Origin: Agelas oroides
Lineage: Eukaryota; Porifera; Demospongiae; Agelasida; Agelasidae
Length of the DNA: 64,000 nucleotides
Assembly (NCBI GenBank): GCA_949130485.1
Contig: OX422184.1
Coordinates: forward strand, 25,651,674 to 25,715,673
Reading direction: 5' to 3'
Shown: positions 22,601-31,566 of the stretch, piece after piece
Layout: the number at the start of each line of letters is the position of its first letter
Numbering within the stretch: position 1 is the first letter of the stretch
Notes under the pieces: model-generated
Database searches by the model: none
The model's input: only the letters and a program-made list of their open reading frames with translations
Told to the model about the DNA's origin: nothing
Program-made: the position numbers and the translations under genes

Positions 22601-24134
22601 CATTGTTTCCCATTTCCCACCCGCACCATTTTATGAGCTGCATTATTTTGTTCATTATGCATACGTTTATTCATTATTGATTCTGTATTTGTGACTGACA
22701 GTTGTGATAGTACTGACAGTGTTGTGATAGCAATGTAGCAATGTTTCAGAACTTTTTACATCCTCTTTGCTCAGAGCCTCTGGTAATGAATAATGAATAG
22801 TGAACCGCCCGCCCGCATGTCCTCAAGTTTCCAGTGTAATGGGAAACAACAAATCAACTTGGAGTGGCCTAAGCCTATTTCAAGTGTAATCACAACACCA
22901 GAACTTGAAATGGTGTTGACAGTTTAGTAGTAGTTCCAGGCATGTAATAATAATGTGTAATATAGCCAGCTAGAACCTGATGAAGGGCCAACCACTCTCC
23001 CTACCAAACTTTGTGAAACCGATTTCATGATTCAGTTGTCATGACGACTGACCAGCTGCAGCACAGAAAACTATCATACTGACAACTGACCATCCTAGCT
23101 TTACAGTTCACAAAAGCTGTGAGTAGGCTATTTTTAGTGTATCTACAAGTAGGTAGCGCCATACCTACGTGGTGTTCATAAGCCTTGCCCAATGCCGCGG
23201 GGGGGGGAAAAGACCATGCCAACCATGCGTACTGCCCGCTGTCCATTTTTCTGTGCACTAGTCTTGCTTCCAGACCAATGACCGTGGTCTTTGGTCTGGG
23301 AACGAGACTTCGTGTGCGCATGCGTACAAAATTATAAAATGGCGTCCTAAGCAACGGACAGCAGCCTCAGAGTGTTGTGAATGGCTTTTGTTGACCATGG
23401 TGAATTTGAAGCTATGAAGACGCTGAGTGGTTGGGAAGCTGCGCGCTGTGATGAGCATCCGTTTCGTGCTAAAATCAAGGTGAGTACTTGAGCCGTTTGC
23501 GAGATATCGTTGTTTGAACAAAAGTCGTAACGAAGAAAGAAAGAATAACAAAAATGGCACTTTCATGACCGCACACTTTTGCGTTTAGCTGTCTTCTGCG
23601 TGGCTTTTGGCCACTTATATGAGTCTTGCTGATCACAAAGGCACTCAAAGAGGAAGCCAGGGCGCTTAACTAAGCTTTTAGCGTGTTTGTGGTGAAGTTA
23701 TACGGCTTTTGCTTAAGTATTGCATATATTGTGCGTCGGCGCCATCCCTACATAGAGAGTCTACCGACTCTCTGATACACTTCAACACTACATGCAGTAG
23801 TCATCTCCATAGACTAGTCAGGCATAGTGCTTACTCTCATGCTTGTCCTCCATTTGGTAGTACTTATCCATCAGAATATCGGCTATTCTACGTTCGCCAA
23901 CACCTCGACTCCTGAGAGCGTTTGTAAGAGTCCCCCAGCTGGGATTGTCAGCAGTGGTCAACCAAATCTTGAGCATCTCCAGGAGCTGGTCTCCATAGCT
24001 AGAGAATTCTGCTCTGATCCTGTCCAGTGTTCCAACACTCACTTTGAGCTGCAACCCAAGGTGGTACCACTTCATACACACACCCAGAAGCTCCTCTAGC
24101 AGAAGGCCAAGGTCATCCGAGGTCAGTATGTTCC
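13375..24134 (-). CDS. Death-kinase-ZU5-UPA-Death protein gene (gene K)
   Basis: Exons on the minus strand: 24134-23835 (Death), 21699-21643 (linker), 21140-20844 (Death), 19842-19750 (linker), 19047-17785 (kinase and coiled coil), 16547-16000 (ZU5 and start of UPA), 14924-14781 (UPA), about 14460-14291 (end of UPA), 14225-14196 (linker), 13664-13375 (Death, stop). Donors and acceptors are GT-AG and phases match at every join except the one before 14460 (0 against 2), so a small exon may be missing there. The first exon and promoter were not found; more Death exons may lie upstream. IRAK/RIPK-type kinases carry a Death domain and UNC5/PIDD/ankyrin proteins carry ZU5-UPA-Death; having both in one chain suggests an intracellular death-fold signalling kinase. 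That role is inference. It is also possible that the 23.8-kb Death exon belongs to a separate transcript. Confidence 0.72.
13670..14195. other. Intron of gene K, no feature
   Basis: Between the last two exons. AT-rich (ATTATGCTC recurs several times near 13725-14080), with no inverted arms that I could see. Confidence 0.5.
14196..14225 (-). CDS. Gene K 30-nt linker exon
   Basis: Acceptor ttttacatcttgcag and donor gtagag|gtgagt, phase 1-1. Encodes about MTETRTPYRR-like residues (DMETRTPYRR after the split codon). Both splice sites are strong, which supports such a short exon. Confidence 0.7.
14291..14460 (-). CDS. Gene K exon: end of UPA region
   Basis: Encodes KDVDQFKKGQWIPECQ, LVVQWEKEDQKPVRL, RHKVVLTGAEAPYNF and ILILDPAEQ, which resembles the second half of a UPA domain in size and hydrophobic pattern. 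Donor gaacaag|gtaaca, phase 1. The acceptor is uncertain: caccag at 14461, or ttttacag at 14529, which lies inside a MITE end. Both demand phase 2, but the upstream exon ends in phase 0. The frame is open from 14291 up to the MITE. Confidence 0.6.
14519..14675. mobile_element. pogo/Tc1-like MITE in gene K intron (157 bp)
   Basis: Ends cagtggaactcctg and caggctccactg, flanked by TA on both sides, as expected for Tc1/mariner-pogo insertions. Inside are CCTCGTAAATACACC and TTAAATGAGGACACC, typical of this kind of repeat. It abuts the uncertain 5' edge of the UPA-end exon. Confidence 0.75.
14781..14924 (-). CDS. Gene K exon: UPA domain
   Basis: Acceptor cctttttattgcag, donor cccacc|gtgagt, phase 0-0, 48 codons. 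Encodes VVKEHYGHFDQEARLRV, FEHSEITLSIPPDGL and EGWRITPLSAPT. It continues directly from WRFYFVIIQDLDAENT of the preceding exon. UPA follows ZU5 in UNC5, PIDD and ankyrins. Confidence 0.72.
15349..15886. mobile_element. Element with inverted ends inside gene K intron
   Basis: attattcgaatactacgta near 15350 is matched in reverse by tacgtagtattctaataat near 15868. Between them, 15512-15790 holds three diverged tandem copies of a roughly 107-bp unit (shared ttgtgtacatacctcg / ttgtgcacagacttag). No coding support. Confidence 0.5.
16000..16547 (-). CDS. Gene K exon: ZU5 domain and UPA start
   Basis: Acceptor atgtttttccag, donor aatacg|gtacat, phase 1 to 0, 182 codons. ZU5 spans roughly exon residues 10-140: VEFTVQNEGGSF, GYGLRLHVPKDSLPAG, INIRVSLSGQF, LLSPVFWISAPCKFTKPV, LEIQHCAL and the closing ITHFSGVGVTG-like LTHFSGVGVTG. 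After it comes YCAHLYHTIRKMHWRFYF, the start of the UPA fold. ZU5 domains in PIDD and UNC5L hold a conserved HFS motif; HFS is present here. PIDD autoprocesses at HFS; whether this protein does is unknown. Confidence 0.82.
16726..17400 (+). mobile_element. pogo-like transposon relic with psq helix-turn-helix
   Basis: The plus strand of a gene K intron. 17286-17390 encodes RSDPRRLWDDENMQKA, TAAVEQGGASIHHAAEKYG, which matches the psq/CENP-B-type helix-turn-helix at the N-terminus of pogo-family transposases. An acceptor (ctgtggctctcag) precedes it and the frame then runs into unrelated sequence, so it is a fragment. The upstream part starts cagttattggacacccca and includes a perfect 24-bp palindrome at 16891-16914. 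No DDE catalytic domain was found. Confidence 0.6.
16891..16914. repeat. Perfect 24-bp palindrome
   Basis: gtccgatggtcg followed by cgaccatcggac; fully self-complementary. It lies within the pogo-like relic and may be a subterminal protein-binding site or element junction. Confidence 0.85.
17785..19047 (-). CDS. Gene K exon: protein kinase domain and coiled coil
   Basis: Acceptor ttttcattcttgcag, donor cagaaag|gtaact, phase 1-1, about 421 codons. Counting from the split ATG codon: glycine loop GTGSYG (35-40), ATP lysine in CAGK (54), helix C glutamate (78), HRDLSSNN (153-160), DFG (174-176), SPE in place of APE, and the subdomain XI arginine (291). All catalytic residues are present, so it should be active; style is Ser/Thr tyrosine-kinase-like (TKL). 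Residues about 327-412 are Q/E-rich with heptads (LQQENEQIRVLQQQLQ), a likely coiled coil for oligomerisation. A hydrophobic segment that seems to precede it (MSLHSTFLVIIFIEVAIFIL) is the intron's pyrimidine tract read through, not a signal peptide. Confidence 0.9.
19750..19842 (-). CDS. Gene K 93-nt linker exon
   Basis: Acceptor acccttcttgctgcag and donor caaacga|gtaagt, phase 1-1. Encodes GAEAQMSVSRKTVSTETQ and KIPLSVQGEPQ, a Ser/Thr-rich flexible link between the second Death domain and the kinase. The join to the kinase exon makes an ATG codon. Confidence 0.72.
19968..20042. repeat. Hairpin repeat
   Basis: atttatggtcaataaccacc pairs with ggtggttattgtccataaat around a GC-rich loop. Small palindromic element in gene K intron. 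Confidence 0.75.
20100..20790. other. Intron of gene K, no feature seen
   Basis: AT-rich with no open frame, splice pair or inverted repeat that I could support, apart from a single CCAGGCC-type palindrome half near 20785-20818. Confidence 0.5.
20844..21140 (-). CDS. Gene K exon: second Death domain
   Basis: Acceptor tgtttaatcttcag, donor gctggag|gtatgt, phase 1-1. Encodes LDDHFDVLSELLPVTAHW, KGIGIALRLNPDLLRAIE, DDPTACLTSVITMWLKG, LPTWRQLVEAVG and KALAERIAKNHKAGG. The W-KGIG...L...LRAIE and PTWRQLVEAV positions are classical Death-domain core residues. It is clearly different from cassettes A-C, so it is an older module. Confidence 0.82.
21330..21600. repeat. Dispersed intronic repeat, copy 2
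   Basis: Near-identical to 4620-4950 (atcatcactctggaaaggca). Lies in the gene K intron between the linker 21643-21699 and the second Death exon. Confidence 0.75.
21643..21699 (-). CDS. Gene K 57-nt linker exon
   Basis: Acceptor cttttctctag and donor ccattag|gtgggt, phase 1-1. Encodes AQSPPGITNLSQVDSTPL. It joins the cassette B Death exon to the second Death exon; both junction codons are complete and stop-free. Confidence 0.65.
   Translation of the reverse strand: MHKVLLASPISHKLIPLH
22583..22868. mobile_element. PIF/Harbinger-like MITE nested in the composite
   Basis: Ends ggccactccaagttgattca and tcaacttggagtggcc with TAA on both sides (cctaa...taagc). Copies of the host unit at 9500 and 11440 lack it, which fixes the ends. 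The interior carries accgcccgcccgcatg. TWA target duplications are typical of PIF/Harbinger. Confidence 0.7.
23260..23309. repeat. 50-bp palindrome, third copy
   Basis: agtcttgcttccagaccaat ... tctgggaacgagact, the same site as 9902-9951, upstream of the exon at 23381. Confidence 0.8.
23381..23479 (+). CDS. Repeat-borne 33-codon first exon, copy 3
   Basis: Begins MAFVDHGEFEAMKTLSGWE and ends FRAKIK, donor atcaag|gtgagtactt. Same length and splice phase as the other two copies. The upstream ATG frame seen in copy 1 is closed by a TAA here. Confidence 0.45.
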
Positions 24135-25435
24135 CTGGAGATCAGGAGTGGAATGATATGTACAAGAGTGGAAGGAGAACTATAATGACTCTCTTACAGG
24201 TTCAATGAAAGGACAAAAGTGCAAAACCCTTGGAACACTTGAATGTCATCAGTTTACATGTAATTATGTAAGTTACTATTAAACCGGAGGTCCTGTGTAC
24301 ATAAAAAACAACACCAATGTAACACGGAGAAACAAGATACAGTAATGCAAATAGCGATAACGATTAACAGCCAGGTTTTAACACTTTCCAGTTCCAATGC
24401 TGCTTTTACTCTTGGTTTAGTATTCTTTTACAGGCTGTGGAAAAAATGACCTACAAAAGCAAACTCAGTTCGCCAACACTGTGGACTTACTGTTGTAAGA
24501 GCCTAAGAGGTATGGTTTGTACAAACAACTGATTATAAACACATGTTGAATGCTGATACCACAGGAAACTAGGAAAATCTCCAATTTATACGGACACAGA
24601 AATATTCAACATAGAATGCTGATGCTAGGATCATTATACAGACACACACTGAAATTTTCAACATCTCCAAAAATCGTCAATTTATAAGCAGGCGAACAAG
24701 ACTCTGAAGTAGTCTCGTTCCCAGACCCTCCCTGAAAAACTGAAAGGAGGGTCTGGCAAACGGGGTGGAAGTATACACTGCAGACAGTAGGAATTCCAGT
24801 GATTACTAAACCATCTGTAGTCAGTACAGCTTTCTGCTCAACTAGACACAGAAGCATGCTAATCTTCCCGCTTGGTGTTCACAGCTTCCTAAACGAAACA
24901 AAACACGAAGGCGGCTGTCATGTGGTTAGCACACCTTGTGTGCTTTAAGTTGCTAGTACATTTTGTGCTGGAGATTCTGGTGACTAGTTTGCTGTAACAC
25001 TCCCCACCCACCAGCTTACTACAGTCACAAAGTGAGCTGCTTGAAATCTTTTAGCTACATATGCTAACCACTAGTCTCCTTAGGGGCCTGGGGACAACGC
25101 TAGCTAACTCCACTTCATGCAAGCTTTGTTGTGCTGGGTTGGATTCTGTGTGTGATGTATCTCATAAAACACGCCCCCGGTGACTATCCGACAACACTCG
25201 GCCCAACTAACGTATGTGGTTATGACCTGAAGCTACCTCCCTCTGAAACATTTTAGAACCTACTTCCAGCCATTGTGAGGTCCCTGAGAAGTCCTGCAGT
25301 TCACCTTCAAATTCAGGGGGCGAGTCGCCTATCTGAGGACAACTAATTTGACCTTGTGCACTTTGACCTTGGTTCCCGGACCACACCCGCCTGACGAAAC
25401 TAGTCTCGTGCCCAGTCTAGTGAGTGAGAAAGTAA
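23786..25435. repeat. Segmental duplication copy B
   Basis: Homologous to 5770-7740 and to parts of 32760-35450, in the same order and orientation, with the Death exon at its left. Block ccagccattgtgaggtccct at 25267 matches 7590 exactly. Confidence 0.8.
23835..24134 (-). CDS. Gene K Death-domain exon, cassette B
   Basis: Acceptor ctcctgatctccag, donor catgaga|gtaagc, phase 1-1, about 99 codons. Encodes TSDDLGLLLEELLGVCMKW, YHLGLQLKVSVGTLDRIR, LLEMLKIWLTTADNPSW, GTLTNALRSRG and a basic tail. Intact. The frame continues past the donor to a TGA, but the donor is conserved in cassettes A and C and gives an in-phase join to the linker at 21699. Confidence 0.75.
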
Positions 25436-26225
25436 AGTGAAAGTTTAATGAGCCATTCAGCCATAGGCTGCTCTTACATGGCGCATATTAAACATACAGA
25501 ACATATATCAGAACATAAGTTGAAGTGCAGAACATAAGGTAGGGCTCCCAACGAAAAAATCGAAGGTGCTCCGATTTCAAATATGTTGTACTAGAACTAA
25601 GTATCTATCTGAGATATATAAAAACCGGACTATAAATATATAAAGTTGGTGCTGCAAAGCTATTTTCGGTCAATTCGTCTTAGACTTGAAAGGGTTAAGT
25701 GCCAAAAATTGGGCGCAATTCGGTTCAAGTGACTTTTGAAGCTTCACTATGAAACTAGTGGTACTGATGGATTTCACTTGATGTATCTTGTGCAAAAATG
25801 TCTGGACCACCCTGTCGAGAGACTATATTCAGAGGCGGAGACAGCTACCAAGAAGTGGGGGGGGCTCATGGTCCAAGCTGAATTACGGTGAAGCTTACTC
25901 TAATTAATGCTACCTGAGTAAAAGGGTGGGGCCCGAGGTTGCGCCGGCATAATTAGACCGCATGAGAGCAAACTATACGCTTAGTCTCGTGGGATCTGGG
26001 CGAGACTACTATACGCTGTCGTGGGAGAGCCGCAGACCAAAACTAGTGGCAGTGTAGCCCAGTTTATCCCGAATCCTGGAAACAAGATGATATTGTATTT
26101 CTCTGTACAACTAGTAGAAAATCTGAATACATTTCGATAGTTTGAAGTGACTTTTGACAAGTAAATTTAGCAAGTACCAGTGCAATCGATTATTTACCAT
26201 AGGTAGAGGGTATAGAATAATTGTC

Positions 26226-26270
26226 GAGTTCGAGTTCGAGTTCGGAGTTCGAGTTCGGAGTTCGAGATGG
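26226..26270. repeat. (TTCGAG)n simple repeat
   Basis: gagttcgagttcggagttcg units. An oppositely oriented (AACTCG)n run is at 29468-29520, both next to a shared taggtagag box. Confidence 0.8.
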
Positions 26271-28286
26271 CAATCACTAGAGTCAAGTTCGTACATGCGC
26301 TATAGCTACGTGCGCCTGCGTTGCGGCACCAGTAAGGCGTGAGTTAGGTTGTTTGTAAGCCCAAGGAGAGAGGAGCGGACCATGGTACCGATGTCTGTGC
26401 TAGGGAACAAACCATAGTCTCGCAAGCCACACCCTTCGCAGTGAGGGTGTGCCCAGGCTTGTAAGACTGGGTAAGTGGTGTCTGAGCAGATGAGAAGATA
26501 GCTACACAACCTAAGGGCAGAATCTCAGTGAGGCTTACCTGCTGGAATCATAGATGGCTTACCAATAGGCTTCCCTATTTGGCGGCTTTAATGGAGAGAG
26601 GCATTTTGTGCTCATTGAAAAATTGGTGCTTGCCTTCATGAACCTGACAAGCTGGAGTAAATTAGTGGGGAGAGTGAGGCAGTTGGAAAGGCAGACAGTG
26701 TACTGAGGAGAGCAGAAGGTCCCAGGTGGTGTGGTATTTGTGGCACAAGAGTATCAGGCTACAGTGGTTAGCTTCACAAAGCCAGTCTATTGCTTTTGCA
26801 AGAGAATCTACCAGTCAGTGGGATTGTCTTCTGTGGATTGACAGGTAAGTGAGTGTCACCATTGGGTTGCATCTGCCTTGTATTGATCAGGGGATAGGCT
26901 TCTACAAGGAACACTTGGCACAGAGCTTTTGCTCCAAAACTACTATAATAATGTCACTGTGACATCAAAGAGAGGTTGTAAACACTCTGACTGTATGAGT
27001 ATGTACATGCAAACGCTACTAAAGCAACTGAAAATGACGGTTATGTATGACCTTATTGGAGCTAGGGGGGAGGGGGGTCACAACTTAGGTCACAACAATG
27101 TTATTTTGGGAAAATAGTTTGTAGGTGTTCCCATATCAGTGCACATCTTGGAAGCGCCTTTGGAGTAGTCACACAAAGGAGACCCAAAAACCCCACTTTC
27201 ATTATCATACACCCAACCAAACCCAGCATAGATTGCTTTCAGTGGATCATGTATGTGGTACTGAAAGCAATATGTGCATGGGTTGGTTAAATTGGTGTGG
27301 CTTGTGGGACTATAATGTATAAGAACTGGTAGGTTACTATAGGGTCTTGTAATGTCAACAGGTGACTTGGGGTAGATTTGGCTCATACAGGCATGAAGTA
27401 GGTTGTTAGAGGCTTACATGGTTGTAGTAAAGGCAGGGTTGGCTCCACTGTTGAATATATAGTGTGTAGAATGAGGATACAAAGCATGCAGTTGGATTGT
27501 TTATTTGTCAAGAGAATTTTGGTTCATGCTGCAGAGTTCTAAAAGCTGAGAAGTTAAGGTGATGATACACCTAGGTGCTTGTGTGCTTATGGAGAACTGA
27601 GCTATCTTTTCAGATTGGAAAAATTGTTTCATGCAGTGTCCACTTTATGAGAAGGTAGTCTAGCATGCTGCCAAGCCTAATAGCCATGCATTTGTACTTA
27701 GGCCCCTCATCATTCTCTATTACCCCACAGTATTTGTTCCAGCCAGGCACAATAGCAACACTAGCTACAGCAACAATGGCAGCATATAGGTAGTATAACA
27801 TACCTATAGATCTCAGCAATTTCTGCTACCCCTCAGCAGGGACAGTAGAAAATGCTGAAGGGAGCCTGGCGGGGAATGCTGAAAGGTCATAGAGATCACT
27901 ACGTGGATACTTGCCATTGTGACTGTAGTACAAAATGCTGAGACATTTCTTAGTAGGATGGGTATGTACAGACTGTTGAGAGATAATGTATACTTGGTTA
28001 AAGAATACACCCTAAAGAATATTTTCTTTAGCCATGCAAGGGCCAAGGATGTGTGTGTATAGAGAGGATCACTGCATAAGGCATAACAAAAATTTCTGAG
28101 GGCATTGCTATCATCATGTACTTCACTGAAATAAAAGCCAATGAGCAGTAGAAAGTGCAGAGAAATGAGTGGCAGTAGAGATTGTAGCCTCGTTCTCAGG
28201 CTCTCATGTGTGGAGATTGCTGACAGGTTTAACTGCAATTGCGCTTTAGAAGTAGTAACAGGAATTGTTGAGTCACATGCAATAGA

Positions 28287-28432
28287 GACTGCTGAAAGAT
28301 AATTAATTATGACTGCATGAGGGCAGAAGTGAATTGTCCTCAGCCAATAGCTATAACCTTTTTGTTACTCCCCACCGTTCACTTCTGCCATATAATTATT
28401 TCTCAGCAGTCTCTACTGCCCCTTGGCAGTTC
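28287..28432. repeat. Imperfect inverted repeat
   Basis: agagactgctgaaagataat ... gggcagaagtgaa is mirrored by ttcacttctgcc ... attatttctcagcagtctct. Arms of about 50 bp around a 45-bp loop. Confidence 0.7.
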
Positions 28433-29467
28433 CTGCTACTCCAGAGAAATGCTAGCGCTGAGAGTAGCAAGGAATACTGAGGTGTAGTGGAAAGAGCTGA
28501 AGGCAACTAACGAATTAATGATGTGCCATTGGGTCAAAGAATGCTGAGGGGATAGTAGGAATAGAGATTTATGACTGCTGTTGTGCTTTATTTAGCTAAT
28601 GCTCATGCAGGTATAATTCTAAGTAGTACAGCTGCTTAGAGTAATGTTTGCCATTGTCCTTGACTGTAGAAATTTGTTTGAAATACTGAGGTCCATAGAT
28701 GTTGTTGAGAGCTATGTATGGTTGCCTTCTGCTTGAGTCTGAGAATGCATGAGGGGCAGAACAGAGTGCCAGGGAGTATATAGAAGAGCGCTAAACTGGG
28801 GTATATGAATGCCATTGTGCCTGGTTGACAATGCACCTGGCTACTATTGCATGCAGAGAATGCTATGGGGTTGCAGAATTTACTGAGTTCAGTCTGAGGA
28901 GTGGACGTGACTGGAGTAATGGCTAGTCTCACAGGCAAGACTCTCACTGGGGAGTCTGGCCTGTGAAATTAAGTAGCACTACTCTTGAGCTTGGCTGGAA
29001 AAAATCTGTGGGAATTAGATATGTTATTGTGCTTGACTTCACAGAATGCAGAGGTGTACGCCTACTAGCTATAGGCTTGTAAATTATTATGAGCACTACA
29101 CTGCTTCCAGTAATGGCTGATGTTGTGCTTGGGGCTACAGAAACCTTTGGGGTGGCAGGTACTACATAGGGGCTGTAAAGATTGCTGAGAGAATGGTTGT
29201 CATTGCAGTAAATACTGAGGTGTTGTAGTAACAAACTGTACTATAGTTAATTTTTGTACGAGCCAACCTCTACGCAATGAATGTATACTGCATCGAGCCA
29301 CACCCCTTAGCACTAGTCTCGCCGGATCTCAGTCAGAAGCGGGCTCTGCAAACACCTGCAACCCTTCGCTGTCTAGCCTCGAAAGTCAAACCCGACCAAA
29401 CATAAAACGATCCGGACCTAGCTAGCAAGATTATTCTTTACAGTGCGTACCGGAAACCGCGTGGAGG

Positions 29468-29520
29468 CAACTCGAACTCGAGTCAACTCGAACTCGAACT
29501 CGAACTCGAACTCGAACTCG
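29468..29520. repeat. (AACTCG)n simple repeat
   Basis: Eight or more adjacent aactcg units; reverse of the run at 26226-26270. Confidence 0.85.
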
Positions 29521-29924
29521 AAGTTTATCCATCCCCTAGGTAGAGTATTAAAATAGCTGGACCACTCGCGTGGATATCTGTTAAAGGTATGCTCATATAT
29601 AATCCCCCATATAAAATCAAAAATCCCATAATGGCCATATTCTGGCACATAACCCTCTGTTCGCTTTATTTATTTTCGGAAGAACGAAAGTCATAGAAAC
29701 TGTTGTAACTGTAGTTTACGAACAAGGTCACTTGGTTCTTGGATTTCAGCATACTTGAGTCAAGTTCGTTCGTTCTTGGATTTTTTGTTGGAACCCCTAC
29801 ATAAGGAACAATATCATGCAACATAATGCCTGATATTGCTCCTTAGGTTCTTACAGATAAGTTAACAAAACAAAAGCACAATATGTACACTACTAGCTAC
29901 TATTATTAAAAACGTCAGCCTGTA

Positions 29925-29962
29925 GGCAGGGGGGGGGGGGGGGGGGGTTCGAGGGGGTTCGC
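29925..29962. repeat. Poly-G and GGTTCG/CGAACC hairpin
   Basis: A 19-G tract followed by ttcgagggggttcgctcgaa and cccccc. Common end structure of dispersed repeats in this window. Confidence 0.6.
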
Positions 29963-30032
29963 TCGAACCCCCCTTTTGACTTCCAAAAGATTTTATATAC
30001 ACCGCTTAACTGTACATTTTAGGCCACTATTT

Positions 30033-30409
30033 GTTGCATATTAGTTTCTCATCCCCCGCCTGCATGCTTTTTTGGGACCCGCTTCGCTGATCATTATTGT
30101 ATATTTTATCGATCTCGCGCTCTGTACGCGTCGATGCTGCTGATTTACATGTTGATTTGCTACTCAGTGAACTACAAAACAGCTAAAAGATCTCTCACTA
30201 CCTAAAATACCGGAGCGCTTACCCCCAGACTTTACTTCTTTTACAGGAAGCGTGGCCTCGCGAGTCCAGGAGCCGAACTTTTTTGTGTTTGGCGAATAAT
30301 GGTATAATGGTAATGGCCGCCCGCCCGCACGAACTTTAGAGAAAGTTCGTGCGGGCGGGCGGCCAGAAAGTTCCTGATGAGAAACTAATATGCAACAAAT
30401 AGTGGCCTT
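30033..30409. mobile_element. PIF/Harbinger-like MITE with a 50-bp perfect hairpin
   Basis: Ends ggccactatttgttgcatat and atatgcaacaaatagtggcc with TTA on each side. Inside, 30315-30364 forms ggccgcccgcccgcacgaac / gttcgtgcgggcgggcggcc. The GGCCACT end and the CCGCCCGCCCGCA box are shared with 22583-22868. Confidence 0.75.
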
Positions 30410-30567
30410 ATCCTACCGTTTGTCCACTAGTCTCGCTGCTATTGAGATTCACCGCTGTCCAAACGAGTCTGGTTGCAGCTACATGCAGTATTGAAGTTCG
30501 TTCATGGAGGATCAGCGCGGAACGCGCGCGCGTAAGCTTTACGCCGCTGCGATGAAAGGACGCTCGT

Positions 30568-30995
30568 AAATATGTGCGTAAATAAATTGCTAGTTCAGGC
30601 GCTCGAGAGTTGTCCTTCCAGTGATGCCACCCCTCCTGCTGTTCTGCCAACCTCAGTACCCTCTCGTGAAAATTCGAAGTCAGCTGGCATAGCAAATGCA
30701 AACATGGACAGCCAAAAATTGGATGCAATACCCTACGAGCCATGTAGAACTTCTGTAAGGGCAGGCCTCATATGTGTTGCCGACACGTGTCAGGTTTCAT
30801 GCATCTATGCAGGGCATATGAACCCAGCTCTTAACGAAAGTCCTGCGCTACAGTGCTTCGAACACGGCAACACAAGTGAAATACGCATGTCCAGATTTTG
30901 AATGCTTACAGCTCAAAATCTGGATGGATGGTGACAAGACCTGAGACTAACTGTTTGTTACTTGCAGCAAGTGTGATCAGAAGGTCTGGGAAGAA
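30568..30995. other. Open frame without family support
   Basis: A plus-strand frame at 30572-30901 is 109 codons, but its second half repeats elsewhere (gctacagtgcttcgaacacg resembles 31813-31835 and 2440-2475). No domain recognised; probably not a gene. Confidence 0.3.
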
Positions 30996-30999
30996 GGCT

Positions 31000-31400
31000 A
31001 GCCCTGTTGAATGTTGGTGCTGCCTGTCTGCTGGGCATTCTCCACTGTCCAGTGGTAGCTCCACACCACTCAATTTCCCTCCCATCACCTTTAAACTCTT
31101 TTTCCATGTGTCCTGCAGAAAGACAGTGGGTAAAATAGCTGCTCAATCTTAGTGCAAAAATGAAATTTGTTAATTGTTACAACTTCTATCATAGATCTTA
31201 TTTTATCCTCCTCCTCTCCTTTTCATCCTTCCCTCCTGTCCTCCTCTCCCTCTTTTGTAGCTGGGGATAGTCTGCTTGGTGTGTATGTATGTATGCATGA
31301 GGGAAAGTAGTCGATCACTCACTGTTTATTCACCTGTCTAGTCAAGCTGGCAGGCAGAGAGAGAAGCAACTTGATTCAATGATTGCTGTGATTAGAGGGA
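31000..31400. repeat. Dispersed repeat block, copy 1 of 3
   Basis: Shares ctgggcattctccactgtcc, cagaaagacagtgggtaa-type sequence, cctcctctccttttcatcct and cacctgtctagtcaagct with 39716-40060 and 42085-42500. Confidence 0.75.
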
Positions 31401-31462
31401 AAGGAAGCAGCATGGTGACCAAAGTGCTTTTGTTCATGTTAGAAACTCGAGGGACTGATCAT

Positions 31463-31566
31463 AGCAGTGTCATCACGGGAAGTTCCGTAGCAGTGTCATC
31501 ACGGGAAGTTCCGTAGCAGTGTCATCACGGGAAGTTCCGTAGCTGTGTCATAACGGGAAGTTCCGT
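31463..31566. repeat. Tandem repeat, 4 x 26 bp
   Basis: Core gtgtcatcacgggaagttcc; three units are identical and the fourth has two changes, so it is young. Confidence 0.92.

Larger units (their letters stand above)
21848..23780. mobile_element. Transposon composite, third copy
   Basis: Long-arm MITE (21848-22541, arms about 140 bp with aaaaagatgtagggatg) followed without a gap by the exon unit (22542-23780) ending gactctctgata. Direct-orientation relative of 8815-10425. It ends right beside segmental copy B and sits inside a gene K intron. Confidence 0.75.
25436..29300. other. About 3.9 kb without a supportable gene
   Basis: No exon with both splice sites and family resemblance was found. 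26340-27420 holds GT/AG-rich moderately repetitive DNA. 27820-28960 is dominated by degenerate TGCTGAG / CTCAGCA words. Hits such as agtctcgtgggatctgggcg near 25985 and 29313 are remains of dispersed palindromes. Confidence 0.45.

Noticed and set aside
29930-29962. tRNA-like T-loop (ggttcga)
   Set aside because: No cloverleaf can be built around it; it is part of a poly-G hairpin.
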